From Gibbula magus (lineage: Eukaryota > Mollusca > Gastropoda > Trochida > Trochidae), in contig OW388293.1 of NCBI GenBank assembly GCA_936450465.1, positions 50,210,040 to 50,274,039 on the forward strand: a stretch of 64,000 bases of DNA, given 5' to 3'. The translations under genes and the position numbers were made by a program. Under the pieces are notes generated by a model. It did not search any database. It was not told where the DNA came from and saw only the letters and a list, made by a program, of their open reading frames with translations. Shown one piece after another: positions 23,586-35,539 of this stretch (the stretch's first letter is position 1; the number at the start of each line of letters is the position of its first letter).

Positions 23586-24935
23586 GTAAGACTGGACTTG
23601 GTGTAGGAAATATAAAACATTGATATTATGTAATTAGATTCAAAACGTAAGTAAATGACCAAATGTTGCTTCGAAAAAAACATTTCAGCTTTATATGTAA
23701 ACAATATTGAAATACTTTATTAAAAAAATACAGATTGATTGATACATTTATGCGACAACGTCACAACATTTAATGGAATAGGGAACTACATTTGAAAGTA
23801 AGCTGTTTAGTTTAATATCCGTCTCTGCAATATGTCTAAGATCTCTTTATCTTTCGATCAGAAAGAATGGTACATCGTAAAATATATATCTTTAGATTGC
23901 AACAAATTCCTAAAAGAAATACGAAAACACTATCTATCATTATAATGCTAGGCTTCGGCACAAGAAATCATAATTGATACCAACCATGCACTTTTTAATC
24001 AGGTCTGTGAAAAATCATTTTCTGTTATTTCTATAAGATCATGCTTTTTATGGCAGTTTTAAATTAAAAGTGATAAAAGAAGTTAATCAAAAGTTTTTAT
24101 TTGGAAATTTAATTTTGCAGTAACTCGTATAACAAAGCCGAAACAAAAACATAAGCAGTTTGACTTTCAAATATTAGCTCCGTGTTTCCATTTTAGAGAA
24201 TTAATTTTACATTATGACGTCGTTGTGGCATTCCATTTGTGAATATTGACGGGATTGGTTGTTACAGCATAATCCGTTCTGATGCCTTGTCAGTAGTACT
24301 AGAAATAGTAACTTAGTATTAAAATAAGTCCGTTTTGATTAAAAACCTTTGAAAGTTTTAATTTTGTCCTTGGTACATTGATCAACAATGTTTTGAGCTT
24401 AGTTCCTGTATAATGAACAGCAAAAGAAACGCGACTCCACTGTAACACGTTCGTAATTACTGATAACGCTGTATTGAGCAAATCTATAATATCAGAGCAT
24501 TCAAATTTTGATGTTTATAACATGATGTTAATAACGTGTTGAACAACATGCAGACATAACGAAAAGTCAATACTGGTGTAGAACTTCTGCATTATCTTGT
24601 GCAAAGTCATTCTCTGGGAAAACAACCACATTCCTGTTCAGATGATGAAGGGCCCAATGTAATTTTTAATGCAATTGGAACTCCCATGAAATTGTTTGAT
24701 GCAAAACCCCTGTCTTAACTGATGTTTATTTGACGTTATGATGTAATTTTTAATTTAATTCAGAATGGTTCTATGGGTCTCATTTTGGTAAAACTTCAAG
24801 GTATTGCATTCTTTTTCGGTACCAAGGTGTCCCACGAGCACAAAATCCTTGCAAACTGTTCAGCATGCAATCGGCCAATATCCCAGTTTCAGAAAATTTC
24901 ACGTTTTGTTTTGCCAAGCATTAACTTTTAAACAT
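23586..24935. repeat. core of array unit 1 (dispersed block)
   Basis: No coding frame above 60 codons. The block is not unique to the array. TTAATCAAAAGTTTTTATTT, ATAATCCGTTCTGATGCC and AGTACTAGAAATAGTAACTT-like sequence recurs at 16990-17540 and 56880-57300 in the same orientation, and at about 38800-39330, 48060-48610 and 54450-54630 in reverse. The array therefore amplified an element already dispersed through the complex. Confidence 0.7.
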
Positions 24936-25097
24936 TTTACCTACCTTTTATAACAAATACAATTTCATTCATCATCCGACATTGATACCAGCCTTCAATT
25001 GTTGCGTGCCTTGTATGGCTTCCACTGGGAATCTAGACCAGAAGTAACGAGGTAAAGTACTGTTTTGTAACACTCCCCTAGTAAACCCGTACAGGCA

Positions 25098-25388
25098 GTG
25101 GGCTCTCTTCAAACCAAGACGCCTCCAGCTAAAAGACTAACCACATCCGGGTATTTGTTGCAAGAAGGCAATATGCGCCTTTTTTCGCTGCTGAGCACCA
25201 AGCAGTTCCGGTTCTATCCTCCGTCAGGAGATTTGAAGATTTCTGATCATTATCACTCATCTTCTAGTTCACAAGTGAGGACAATGGGCCTGCATGCAAG
25301 TGGAATTTATGAAGAACAAACTCCAGATTTGGTGAGAGAAAAGGGTCAATTATACATCAGATTACAGCATAATATAATACATACATAG
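25098..25388 (+). other. E-module open frame in array unit 1 (unrecognised, probably not a gene)
   Basis: A 96-codon frame beginning MGSLQTKTPPAKRLTTSG and containing SGDLKISDHYHSSSSSQVR and GIYEEQTPDL. The last 20 codons run into the inserted LINE tail, so the original frame (as in copies 1 and 2) ended LEVR. A splice-donor-like GAAGTAAGG follows at the uninterrupted sites. A run of five serines and an acidic tyrosine motif are visible, but no domain is. Against this, the 51-kb copy differs here mainly by amino-acid-changing substitutions, which argues for neutral decay. Confidence 0.3.
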
Positions 25389-25959
25389 AGCACCGTACAA
25401 AATTATGAAAATTACAGCATTATGTGTTTTGTGGTTACAAGAATTTTTTCTTCTTTTTTCATGGCTAAAAATATATTTTTTGCCAGATTATTGATGACAA
25501 AAGTATTCTTATAGGAAAACAATTGGGTTAGTTTTACTTCAGAGGGATATGTGTGATAATAATTTGGAAGAATATCATTTCTTAATTTCTTATAGAAGGG
25601 ACATAACAGGCAAAAGTGATATTCCTTCTCTATATAAGGTATGATACAAAGTGGGCAAAGGCGATCCTCCCTTTTTAGATCTAAATATCTATCACATTCT
25701 ATCATCAAATTATGATTTGAACAACGAAATCTACTTAGAAAAATACGAAACTGCCTCACACAGACACTATTGATATAAAATTCAAAATCTACATCTATTG
25801 TTATTGTATGATAAAAATCCAATTTTGAGACGAGTATAATACGAGATGACCACATCTGATTATCTATGTCGATCTTTGCTTAAATAATTAAATGAATAAA
25901 GAGACATTACCAACATTTTGTTTAGCCCACACATTGCCAAAACCGTAACTAAACAAAAG
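25333..25959 (-). mobile_element. 5'-truncated LINE tail with 8-bp target duplication, unit 1
   Basis: AGATTTGG occurs on both sides (25325-25332 and 25960-25967). The E modules at 14.3, 23.2, 42.2 and 51.5 kb have a single uninterrupted (or slightly mutated) site at this place. The 627-bp insert reads on the minus strand as the end of a LINE polyprotein plus about 80 bp of 3' untranslated sequence. There is no poly(A). Truncation at the 5' end and a short target duplication are what target-primed reverse transcription produces. Confidence 0.8.
25412..25855 (-). pseudogene. LINE polyprotein C-terminal tail, unit 1
   Basis: A 147-codon frame carrying the LINE tail signature: FLSRFRCSNHNLMIECDRY at about residues 39-57, then RLCPLC, EYHFCLLCPFYKKLR (about 77-91) and LP. 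The CPLC/HFxxxCP spacing suggests a zinc-binding knuckle. The reading frame is open further upstream of the first ATG (to a stop near 25880), as expected for a truncated internal piece. No reverse transcriptase is present. The identical frame in units 2 and 3 reflects recent copying of the array, not selection. Confidence 0.75.
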
Positions 25960-28237
25960 AGATTTGGAAGTAAGGTAAATGAAAAAGAGACATACTTAAA
26001 TGAGAACAACGGACAAATGATCTGGGTTTGTAGAACTCGGTCGCAGACTTTTAATTAATGAATAAGTTTAGAAGTTTGGTAGCTAGTTTGCAAATTTAAT
26101 ATCATTAGTGTATCAATGAAGTTATTTATGTTTAAGAATTGCCATTGTCATTACACAAGTGACATTTATGACAAATGTTTCAATTGAATTAGTCTACAAT
26201 TGAAAGACGATTTTAGCTCGGATTCAGACTCAGACTAGAAATCGCTGCTTCCTCTGTCGAATGCTAAATGTGTTTTAGGTGATAGAAACAATGTACAAAT
26301 GTGAGCAACTCTGGTTAAATAATTTTTAAAAAGAATATGAAGGCATTTTGTGTTACAGAAAGAATGTGAAAGCATTTTGAGTTAAAGAAAGAATCTAAAA
26401 AGCATTTTGAGTTAAAGAAAGAATCTAAAAAGCATTTTGAGTTGAAGAAAGAATATGAAAGAATTTTGAGTTAAAGAAAGAATCTAAAAAGCATTTTGAG
26501 TTAAAGAAAGAATCTAAAAAGCATTTTGAGTTGAAGAAAGAATATGAAAGAATTTTGCCTGTACGGGTTTACTAGCTAGGGGAGTGTTACAAAACAGTAC
26601 TCTACCTCGTTACTTCTGGTCTAGATTCCCAGTGGAAGCCATACCAAGGCACGCAACAATTAAAGGCTGGTATCAATGTCGGGTGATGAATGAAGTTGTA
26701 TTTGTGATAAAAGGTAGGTAAAAGTAAGACTGGACTTGGTGTAGGAAATATAAAACATTGATATTATGTAATTAGATTCAAAACGTAAGTAAATGACCAA
26801 ATGTTGCTTCGAAAAAAAACATTTCAGCTTTATATGTAAACAATATTGAAATACTTTATTAAAAAAATACAGATTGATTGATACATTTATGCGACAACGT
26901 CACAACATTTAATGGAATAGGGAACTACATTTGAAAGTAAGCTGTTTAGTTTAATATCCGTCTCTGCAATATGTCTAAGATCTCTTTATCTTTCGATCAG
27001 AAAGAATGGTACATCGTAAAATATATATCTTTAGATTGCAACAAATTCCTAAAAGAAATACGAAAACACTATCTATCATTATAATGCTAGGCTTCGGCAC
27101 AAGAAATCATAATTGATACCAACCATGCACTTTTTAATCAGGTCTGTGAAAAATCATTTTCTGTTATTTCTATAAGATCATGCTTTTTTTGGCAGTTTTA
27201 AATTAAAAATGATAAAAGAAGTTAATCAAAAGTTTTTATTTGGAAATTTAATTTTGCAGTAACTCGTATAACAAAGCCGAAACAAAAACATAAGCAGTTT
27301 GACTTTCAAATATTAGCTCCGTGTTTCCATTTTAGAGAATTAATTTTACATTATGACGTCGTTGTGGCATTCCATTTGTGAATATTGACGGGATTGGTTG
27401 TTACAGCATAATCCGTTCTGATGCCTTGTCAGTAGTACTAGAAATAGTAACTTAGTATTAAAATAAGTCCGTTTTGATTAAAAACCTTTGAAAGTTTTAA
27501 TTTTGTCCTTGGTACATTGATCAACAATGTTTTGAGCTTAGTTCTTGTATAATGAACAGCAAAAGAAACGCGACTCCACTGTAACACGTTCGTAATTACT
27601 GATAACGCTGTATTGAGCAAATCTATAATATCAGAGCATTCAAATTTTGATGTTTATAACATGATGTTAATAACGTGTTGAACAACATGCAGACATAACG
27701 AAAAGTCAATACTGGTGTAGAACTTCTGCATTATCTTGTGCAAAGTCATTCTCTGGGAAAACAACCACATTCCTGTTCAGATGATGAAGGGCCCAATGTA
27801 ATTTTTAATGCAATTGGAACTCCCATGAAATTGTTTGATGCAAAACCCCTGTCTTTACTGATGTTTATTTGACGTTATGATGTAATTTTTAATTTAATTC
27901 AGAATGGTTCTATGGGTCTCATTTTGGTAAAACTTCAAGGTATTGCATTCTTTTTCGGTACCAAGGTGTCCCACGAGCACAAAATCCTTGCAAACTGTTC
28001 AGCATGCAATCGGCCAATATCCCAGTTTCAGAAAATTTCACGTTTTGTTTTGCCAAGCATTAACTTCTTAAACATTTTACCTACCTTTTATAACAAATAC
28101 AATTTCATTCATCATCCGACATTGATACCAGCCTTCAATTGTTGCGTGCCTTGTATGGCTTCCACTGGGAATCTAGACCAGAAGTAACGAGGTAAAGTAC
28201 TGTTTTGTAACACTCCCCTAGTAAACCCGTACAGGCA

Positions 28238-28528
28238 GTGGGCTCTCTTCAAACCAAGACGCCTCCAGCTAAAAGACTAACCACATCCGGGTATTTGTTG
28301 CAAGAAGGCAATATGCGCCTTTTTTCGCTGCTGAGCACCAAGCAGTTCCGGTTCTATATTCCGTCAGGAGATTTGAAGATTTCTGATCATTATCACTCAT
28401 CTTCTAGTTCACAAGTGAGGACAATGGGCCTGCATGCAAGTGGAATTTATGAAGAACAGACTCCAGATTTGGTGAGAGAAAAGGGTCAATTATACATCAG
28501 ATTACAGCATAATATAATACATACATAG
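28238..28528 (+). other. E-module open frame, unit 2
   Basis: Same 96-codon frame as unit 1 with one replacement (YPPSGD becomes YIPSGD) and one silent change in the GAACAGACTCC codons. It runs into the LINE tail in the same way. Confidence 0.3.
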
Positions 28529-29099
28529 AGCACCGTACAAAATTATGAAAATTACAGCATTATGTGTTTTGTAGTTACAAGAATTTTTTCTTCTTTTTTC
28601 ATGGCTAAAAATATATTTTTTGCCAGATTATTGATGACAAAAGTATTCTTATAGGAAAACAATTGGGTTAGTTTTACTTCAGAGGGATATGTGTGATAAT
28701 AATTTGGAAGAATATCATTTCTTAATTTCTTATAGAAGGGACATAACAGGCAAAAGTGATATTCCTTCTCTATATAAGGTATGATACAAAGTGGGCAAAG
28801 GCGATCCTCCCTTTTTAGATCTAAATATCTATCACATTCTATCATCAAATTATGATTTGAACAACGAAATCTACTTAGAAAAATACGAAACTGCCTCACA
28901 CAGACACTATTGATATAAAATTCAAAATCTACATCTATTGTTATTGTATGATAAAAATCCAATTTTGAGACGAGTATAATACGAGATGACCACATCTGAT
29001 TATCTATGTCGATCTTTGCTTAAATAATTAAATGAATAAAGAGACATTACCAACATTTTGTTTAGCCCACACATTGCCAAAACCGTAACTAAACAAAAG
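28473..29099 (-). mobile_element. LINE tail insertion, unit 2
   Basis: Same insertion as in unit 1, flanked by AGATTTGG at 28465-28472 and 29100-29107. Copied with the array unit. Confidence 0.8.
28552..28995 (-). pseudogene. LINE polyprotein C-terminal tail, unit 2
   Basis: 147 codons identical in protein sequence to the unit 1 copy. One silent difference is visible near the 3' end (TTGTAGTTACAAG against TTGTGGTTACAAG). Confidence 0.75.
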
Positions 29100-31287
29100 A
29101 GATTTGGAAGTAAGGTAAATGAAAAAGAGACATACTTAAATGAGAACAACAGACAAATGATCTGGGTTTGTAGAACTCGGTCGCAGACTTTTAATTAATG
29201 AATAAGTTTAGAAGTTTGGTAGCTAGTTTGCAAATTTAATATCATTAGTGTATCAATGAAGTTATTTATGTTTAAGAATTGCCATTGTCATTACACAAGT
29301 GACATTTATGACAAATGTTTCAATTGAATTAGTCTACAATTGAAAGACGATTTTAGCTCGGATTCAGACTCAGACTAGAAATCGCTGCTTCCTCTGTCGA
29401 ATGCTAAATGTGTTTTAGGTGATAGAAACAATGTACAAATGTGAGCAACTCTGGTTAAATAATTTTTAAAAAGAATATGAAGGCATTTTGTGTTACAGAA
29501 AGAATGTGAAAGCATTTTGAGTTAAAGAAAGAATCTAAAAAGCATTTTGAGTTAAAGAAAGAATCTAAAAAGCATTTTGAGTTGAAGAAAGAATATGAAA
29601 GAATTTTGCCTGTACGGGTTTACTAGCTAGGGGAGTGTTACAAAACAGTACTCTACCTCGTTACTTCTGGTCTAGATTCCCAGTGGAAGCCATACCAAGG
29701 CACGCAACAATTAAAGGCTGGTATCAATGTCGGGTGATGAATGAAGTTGTATTTGTGATAAAAGGTAGGTAAAAGTAAGACTGGACTTGGTGTAGGAAAT
29801 ATAAAACATTGATATTATGTAATTAGATTCAAAACGTAAGTAAATGACCAAATGTTGCTTCGAAAAAAACATTTCAGCTTTATATGTAAACAATATTGAA
29901 ATACTTTATTAAAAAAATACAGATTGATTGATACATTTATGTGACAACGTCACAACATTTAATGGAATAGGGAACTACATTTGAAAGTAAGCTGTTTAGT
30001 TTAATATCCGTCTCTGCAATATGTCTAAGATCTCTTTATCTTTCGATCAGAAAGAATGGTACATCGTAAAATATATATCTTTAGATTGCAACAAATTCCT
30101 AAAAGAAATACGAAAACACTATCTATCATTATAATGCTAGGCTTCGGCACAAGAAATCATAATTGATACCAACCATGCACTTTTTAATCAGGTCTGTGAA
30201 AAATCATTTTCTGTTATTTCTATAAGATCATGCTTTTTTTGGCAGTTTTAAATTAAAAGTGATAAAAGAAGTTAATCAAAAGTTTTTATTTGGAAATTTA
30301 ATTTTGCAGTAACTCGTATAACAAAGCCGAAACAAAAACATAAGCAGTTTGACTTTCAAATATTAGCTCCGTGTTTCCATTTTAGAGAATTAATTTTACA
30401 TTATGACGTCGTTGTGGCATTCCATTTGTGAATATTGACGGGATTGGTTGTTACAGCATAATCCGTTCTGATGCCTTGTCAGTAGTACTAGAAATAGTAA
30501 CTTAGTATTAAAATAAGTCCGTTTTGATTAAAAACCTTTGAAAGTTTTAATTTTGTCCTTGGTACATTGATCAACAATGTTTTGAGCTTAGTTCTTGTAT
30601 AATGAACAGCAAAAGAAACGCGACTCCACTGTAACACGTTCGTAATTACTGATAACGCTGTATTGAGCAAATCTATAATATCAGAGCATTCAAATTTTGA
30701 TGTTTATAACATGATGTTAATAACGTGTTGAACAACATGCAGACATAACGAAAAGTCAATACTGGTGTAGAACTTCTGCATTATCTTGTGCAAAGTCATT
30801 CTCTGGGAAAACAACCACATTCCTGTTCAGATGATGAAGGGCCCAATGTAATTTTTAATGCAATTGGAACTCCCATGAAATTGTTTGATGCAAAACCCCT
30901 GTCTTAACTGATGTTTATTTGACGTTATGATGTAATTTTTAATTTAATTCAGAATGGTTCTATGGGTCTCATTTTGGTAAAACTTCAAGGTATTGCATTC
31001 TTTTTCGGTACCAAGGTGTCCCACGAGCACAAAATCCTTGCAAACTGTTCAGCATGCAATCGGCCAATATCCCAGTTTCAGAAAATTTCACGTTTTGTTT
31101 TGCCAAGCATTAACTTTTAAACATTTTACCTACCTTTTATAACAAATACAATTTCATTCATCATCCGACATTGATACCAGCCTTCAATTGTTGCGTGCCT
31201 TGGTATGGCTTCCACTGGGAATCTAGACCAGAAGTAACGAGGTAAAGTACTGTTTTGTAACACTCCCCTAGTAAACCCGTACAGGCA

Positions 31288-31578
31288 GTGGGCTCTCTTC
31301 AAACCAAGACGCCTCCAGCTAAAAGACTAACCACATCCGGGTATTTGTTGCAAGAAGGCAATATGCGCCTTTTTTCGCTGCTGAGCACCAAGCAGTTCCG
31401 GTTCTATCCTCCGTCAGGAGATTTGAAGATTTCTGATCATTATCACTCATCTTCTAGTTCACAAGTGAGGACAATGGGCCTGCATGCAAGTGGAATTTAT
31501 GAAGAACAAACTCCAGATTTGGTGAGAGAAAAGGGTCAATTATACATCAGATTACAGCATAATATAATACATACATAG
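31288..31578 (+). other. E-module open frame, unit 3
   Basis: Protein sequence identical to the unit 1 frame. Its marker bases also match unit 1 rather than unit 2. Confidence 0.3.
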
Positions 31579-32149
31579 AGCACCGTACAAAATTATGAAA
31601 ATTACAGCATTATGTGTTTTGTGGTTACAAGAATTTTTTCTTCTTTTTTCATGGCTAAAAATATATTTTTTGCCAGATTATTGATGACAAAAGTATTCTT
31701 ATAGGAAAACAATTGGGTTAGTTTTACTTCAGAGGGATATGTGTGATAATAATTTGGAAGAATATCATTTCTTAATTTCTTATAGAAGGGACATAACAGG
31801 CAAAAGTGATATTCCTTCTCTATATAAGGTATGATACAAAGTGGGCAAAGGCGATCCTCCCTTTTTAGATCTAAATATCTATCACATTCTATCATCAAAT
31901 TATGATTTGAACAACGAAATCTACTTAGAAAAATACGAAACTGCCTCACACAGACACTATTGATATAAAATTCAAAATCTACATCTATTGTTATTGTATG
32001 ATAAAAATCCAATTTTGAGACGAGTATAATACGAGATGACCACATCTGATTATCTATGTCGATCTTTGCTTAAATAATTAAATGAATAAAGAGACATTAC
32101 CAACATTTTGTTTAGCCCACACATTGCCAAAACCGTAACTAAACAAAAG
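31523..32149 (-). mobile_element. LINE tail insertion, unit 3
   Basis: Same insertion and flanking AGATTTGG duplication as units 1 and 2. Confidence 0.8.
31602..32045 (-). pseudogene. LINE polyprotein C-terminal tail, unit 3
   Basis: 147 codons, protein identical to units 1 and 2. Confidence 0.75.
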
Positions 32150-34339
32150 AGATTTGGAAGTAAGGTAAATGAAAAAGAGACATACTTAAATGAGAACAAC
32201 GGACAAATGATCTGGGTTTGTAGAACTCGGTCGCAGACTTTTAATTAATGAATAAGTTTAGAAGTTTGGTAGCTAGTTTGCAAATTTAATATCATTAGTG
32301 TATCAATGAAGTTATTTATGTTTAAGAATTGCCATTGTCATTACACAAGTGACATTTATGACAAATGTTTCAATTGAATTAGTCTACAATTGAAAGACGA
32401 TTTTAGCTCGGATTCAGACTCAGACTAGAAATCGCTGCTTCCTCTGTCGAATGCTAAATGTGTTTTAGGTGATAGAAACAATGTACAAATGTGAGCAACT
32501 CTGGTTAAATAATTTTTAAAAAGAATATGAAGGCATTTTGTGTTACAGAAAGAATGTGAAAGCATTTTGAGTTAAAGAAAGAATCTAAAAAGCATTTTGA
32601 GTTAAAGAAAGAATCTAAAAAGCATTTTGAGTTGAAGAAAGAATATGAAAGAATTTTGCCTGTACGGGTTTACTAGCTAGGGGAGTGTTACAAAACAGTA
32701 CTCTACCTCGTTACTTCTGGTCTAGATTCCCAGTGGAAGCCATACCAAGGCACGCAACAATTAAAGGCTGGTATCAATGTCGGGTGATGAATGAAGTTGT
32801 ATTTGTGATAAAAGGTAGGTAAAAGTAAGACTGGACTTGGTGTAGGAAATATAAAACATTGATATTATGTAATTAGATTCAAAACGTAAGTAAATGATCA
32901 AATGTTGCTTCGAAAAAAAACATTTCAGCTTTATATGTAAACAATATTGAAATACTTTATTAAAAAAATACAGATTGATTGATACATTTATGCGACAACG
33001 TCACAACATTTAATGGAATAGGGAACTACATTTGAAAGTAAGCTGTTTAGTTTAATATCCGTCTCTGCAATATGTCTAAGATCTCTTTATCTTTCGATCA
33101 GAAAGAATGGTACATCGTAAAATATATATCTTTAGATTGCAACAAATTCCTAAAAGAAATACGAAAACACTATCTATCATTATAATGCTAGGCTTCGGCA
33201 CAAGAAATCATAATTGATACCAACCATGCACTTTTTAATCAGGTCTGTGAAAAATCATTTTCTGTTATTTCTATAAGATCATGCTTTTTTTGGCAGTTTT
33301 AAATTAAAAGTGATAAAAGAAGTTAATCAAAAGTTTTTATTTGGAAATTTAATTTTGCAGTAACTCGTATAACAAAGCCGAAACAAAAACATAAGCAGTT
33401 TGACTTTCAAATATTAGCTCCGTGTTTCCATTTTAGAGAATTAATTTTACATTATGACGTCGTTGTGGCATTCCATTTGTGAATATTGACGGGATTGGTT
33501 GTTACAGCATAATCCGTTCTGATGCCTTGTCAGTAGTACTAGAAATAGTAACTTAGTATTAAAATAAGTCCGTTTTGATTAAAAACCTTTGAAAGTTTTA
33601 ATTTTGTCCTTGGTACATTGATCAACAATGTTTTGAGCTTAGTTCTTGTATAATGAACAGCAAAAGAAACGCGACTCCACTGTAACACGTTCGTAATTAC
33701 TGATAACGCTGTATTGAGCAAATCTATAATATCAGAGCATTCAAATTTTGATGTTTATAACATGATGTTAATAACGTGTTGAACAACATGCAGACATAAC
33801 GAAAAGTCAATACTGGTGTAGAACTTCTGCATTATCTTGTGCAAAGTCATTCTCTGGGAAAACAACCACATTCCTGTTCAGATGATGAAGGGCCCAATGT
33901 AATTTTTAATGCAATTGGAACTCCCATGAAATTGTTTGATGCAAAACCCCTGTCTTTACTGATGTTTATTTGACGTTATGATGTAATTTTTAATTTAATT
34001 CAGAATGGTTCTATGGGTCTCATTTTGGTAAAACTTCAAGGTATTGCATTCTTTTTCGGTACCAAGGTGTCCCACGAGCACAAAATCCTTGCAAACTGTT
34101 CAGCATGCAATCGGCCAATATCCCAGTTTCAGAAAATTTCACGTTTTGTTTTGCCAAGCATTAACTTCTTAAACATTTTACCTACCTTTTATAACAAATA
34201 CAATTTCATTCATCATCCGACATTGATACCAGCCTTCAATTGTTGCGTGCCTTGTATGGCTTCCACTGGGAATCTAGACCAGAAGTAACGAGGTAAAGTA
34301 CTGTTTTGTAACACTCCCCTAGTAAACCCGTACAGGCAG

Positions 34340-34585
34340 TGGGCTCTCTTCAAACCAAGACGCCTCCAGCTAAAAAAGACTAACCACATCCGGGTATTTG
34401 TTGCAAGAAGGCAATATGCGCCTTTTTTCGCTGCCAAGCACCAGACAGTTCCGGTTCTATCCTCCGTCAGGAGATTTGAAGATTTCTGCTCATTATCATT
34501 CATCTTCTAGTTCACATGTGAGGACAATGGGCCTGCATGCAAGTGGAATTTATGAAGAACAAACTCCAGATTTGGTGAGAGAAAA
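34340..34585 (+). repeat. E-module frame, unit 4 (frameshifted)
   Basis: Two extra A residues in GCTAAAAAAGAC break the frame before the conserved LLQEGNMRLFS part, so only the portion from about 34398 is open. Further differences (CTGCCAAGCACCAGACAG) mark this as the diverged copy. Confidence 0.6.
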
Positions 34586-35181
34586 GGGTCAATTATACAT
34601 CAGATTACAGCATTATATAATACATACATAGAGCACCGTACACAATTATGAAAATTACAGCATTATGTGTTTTGTGGTTACAAGAATTTGTTTTCTTTTC
34701 TCATGGCTAAAAATATATATTTTGCCAGATTATTGATGACAAAAGTATTCTTTGAGGAAAACAATTGGGTAAGTTTTACTTCAGAGGGATATGTGTGATA
34801 ATAATTTGGAAGAATATTATTTCTTAATTTCTTATAGAAGGGACATAACAGGCAAAAGTGATATTCATTCTCTATATAAGCTATGATACAAAGTGGGCAA
34901 AGGCGATCCTCCCTTTTAATATCTAAATATCTATCACATTCTATCATCAAATTATGATTTGAACAACGAAATCTACTTAGAAAAATACGAAACTGCCTCA
35001 CACAGACACTATTGATATAAAATTCAAAAAAATCTATTGTTATTGTAAAAATCCAATTTTGAGACGAGTATAATACGAGATGACCACATCTGATTATCTA
35101 TGTCAATCTTTGCTTAAATAATTAAATGAATAAAGAGACATTACCAACATTTTGTTTGCCAAAACCGTAACTAAACAAAAG
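34576..35181 (-). mobile_element. LINE tail insertion, unit 4 (diverged)
   Basis: Flanked by AGATTTGG at 34568-34575 and 35182-35189. About 20 bp shorter than the other three and with scattered substitutions, so the insertion predates the divergence of unit 4 from the rest. Confidence 0.8.
34678..35001 (-). pseudogene. LINE polyprotein C-terminal tail, unit 4 (shortened)
   Basis: 107 codons retaining RFRCSNHNLMIECDRY, RLCPLC, EYHFCLLCPFYKKLR. Upstream small deletions (ATTCAAAAAAATC region near 35022-35050) remove the earlier start and shift the frame. Confidence 0.7.
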
Positions 35182-35539
35182 AGATTTGGAAGTAAGGTAA
35201 ATGAAATAGAGACATACTTAAATGAGAACAACGGACAAATGATCTGGGTTTATAGAACTCGGTCGCAGACTTTTAATTAATGAATGAGTTTAGAAGTTTG
35301 GTAGCTAGTTTGCAAATTTAATATCATTAGCGTATCAATGAAGTTATCTATGTTTAAGAATTGCCATTGTCATTACACAAGTGACATTTATGACAAATGT
35401 TTAAATTGAATTAGTCTACAATTGAAAGACGATTTTAGCATGGATTCAGACTCAGACTAGGAATCGCTGCTTCCTCTGTCGAATGTTGAATGTGTTTAGG
35501 TGATAGAAACAATATACAAATGTTAGCAACTCTGGTTAA

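Noticed and set aside
27912..28187. 91-codon frame shared by array units 2 and 4 (27912 and 34013)
   Set aside because: In units 1 and 3 a one-base difference (TAACTTTTAAAC) closes the frame, and nothing in the translation is recognisable. It is useful only as a marker of unit ancestry.
29711..29893. 60-codon frame shared by array units 1 and 3
   Set aside because: It depends on the length of an A run that differs between units. No coding signature.
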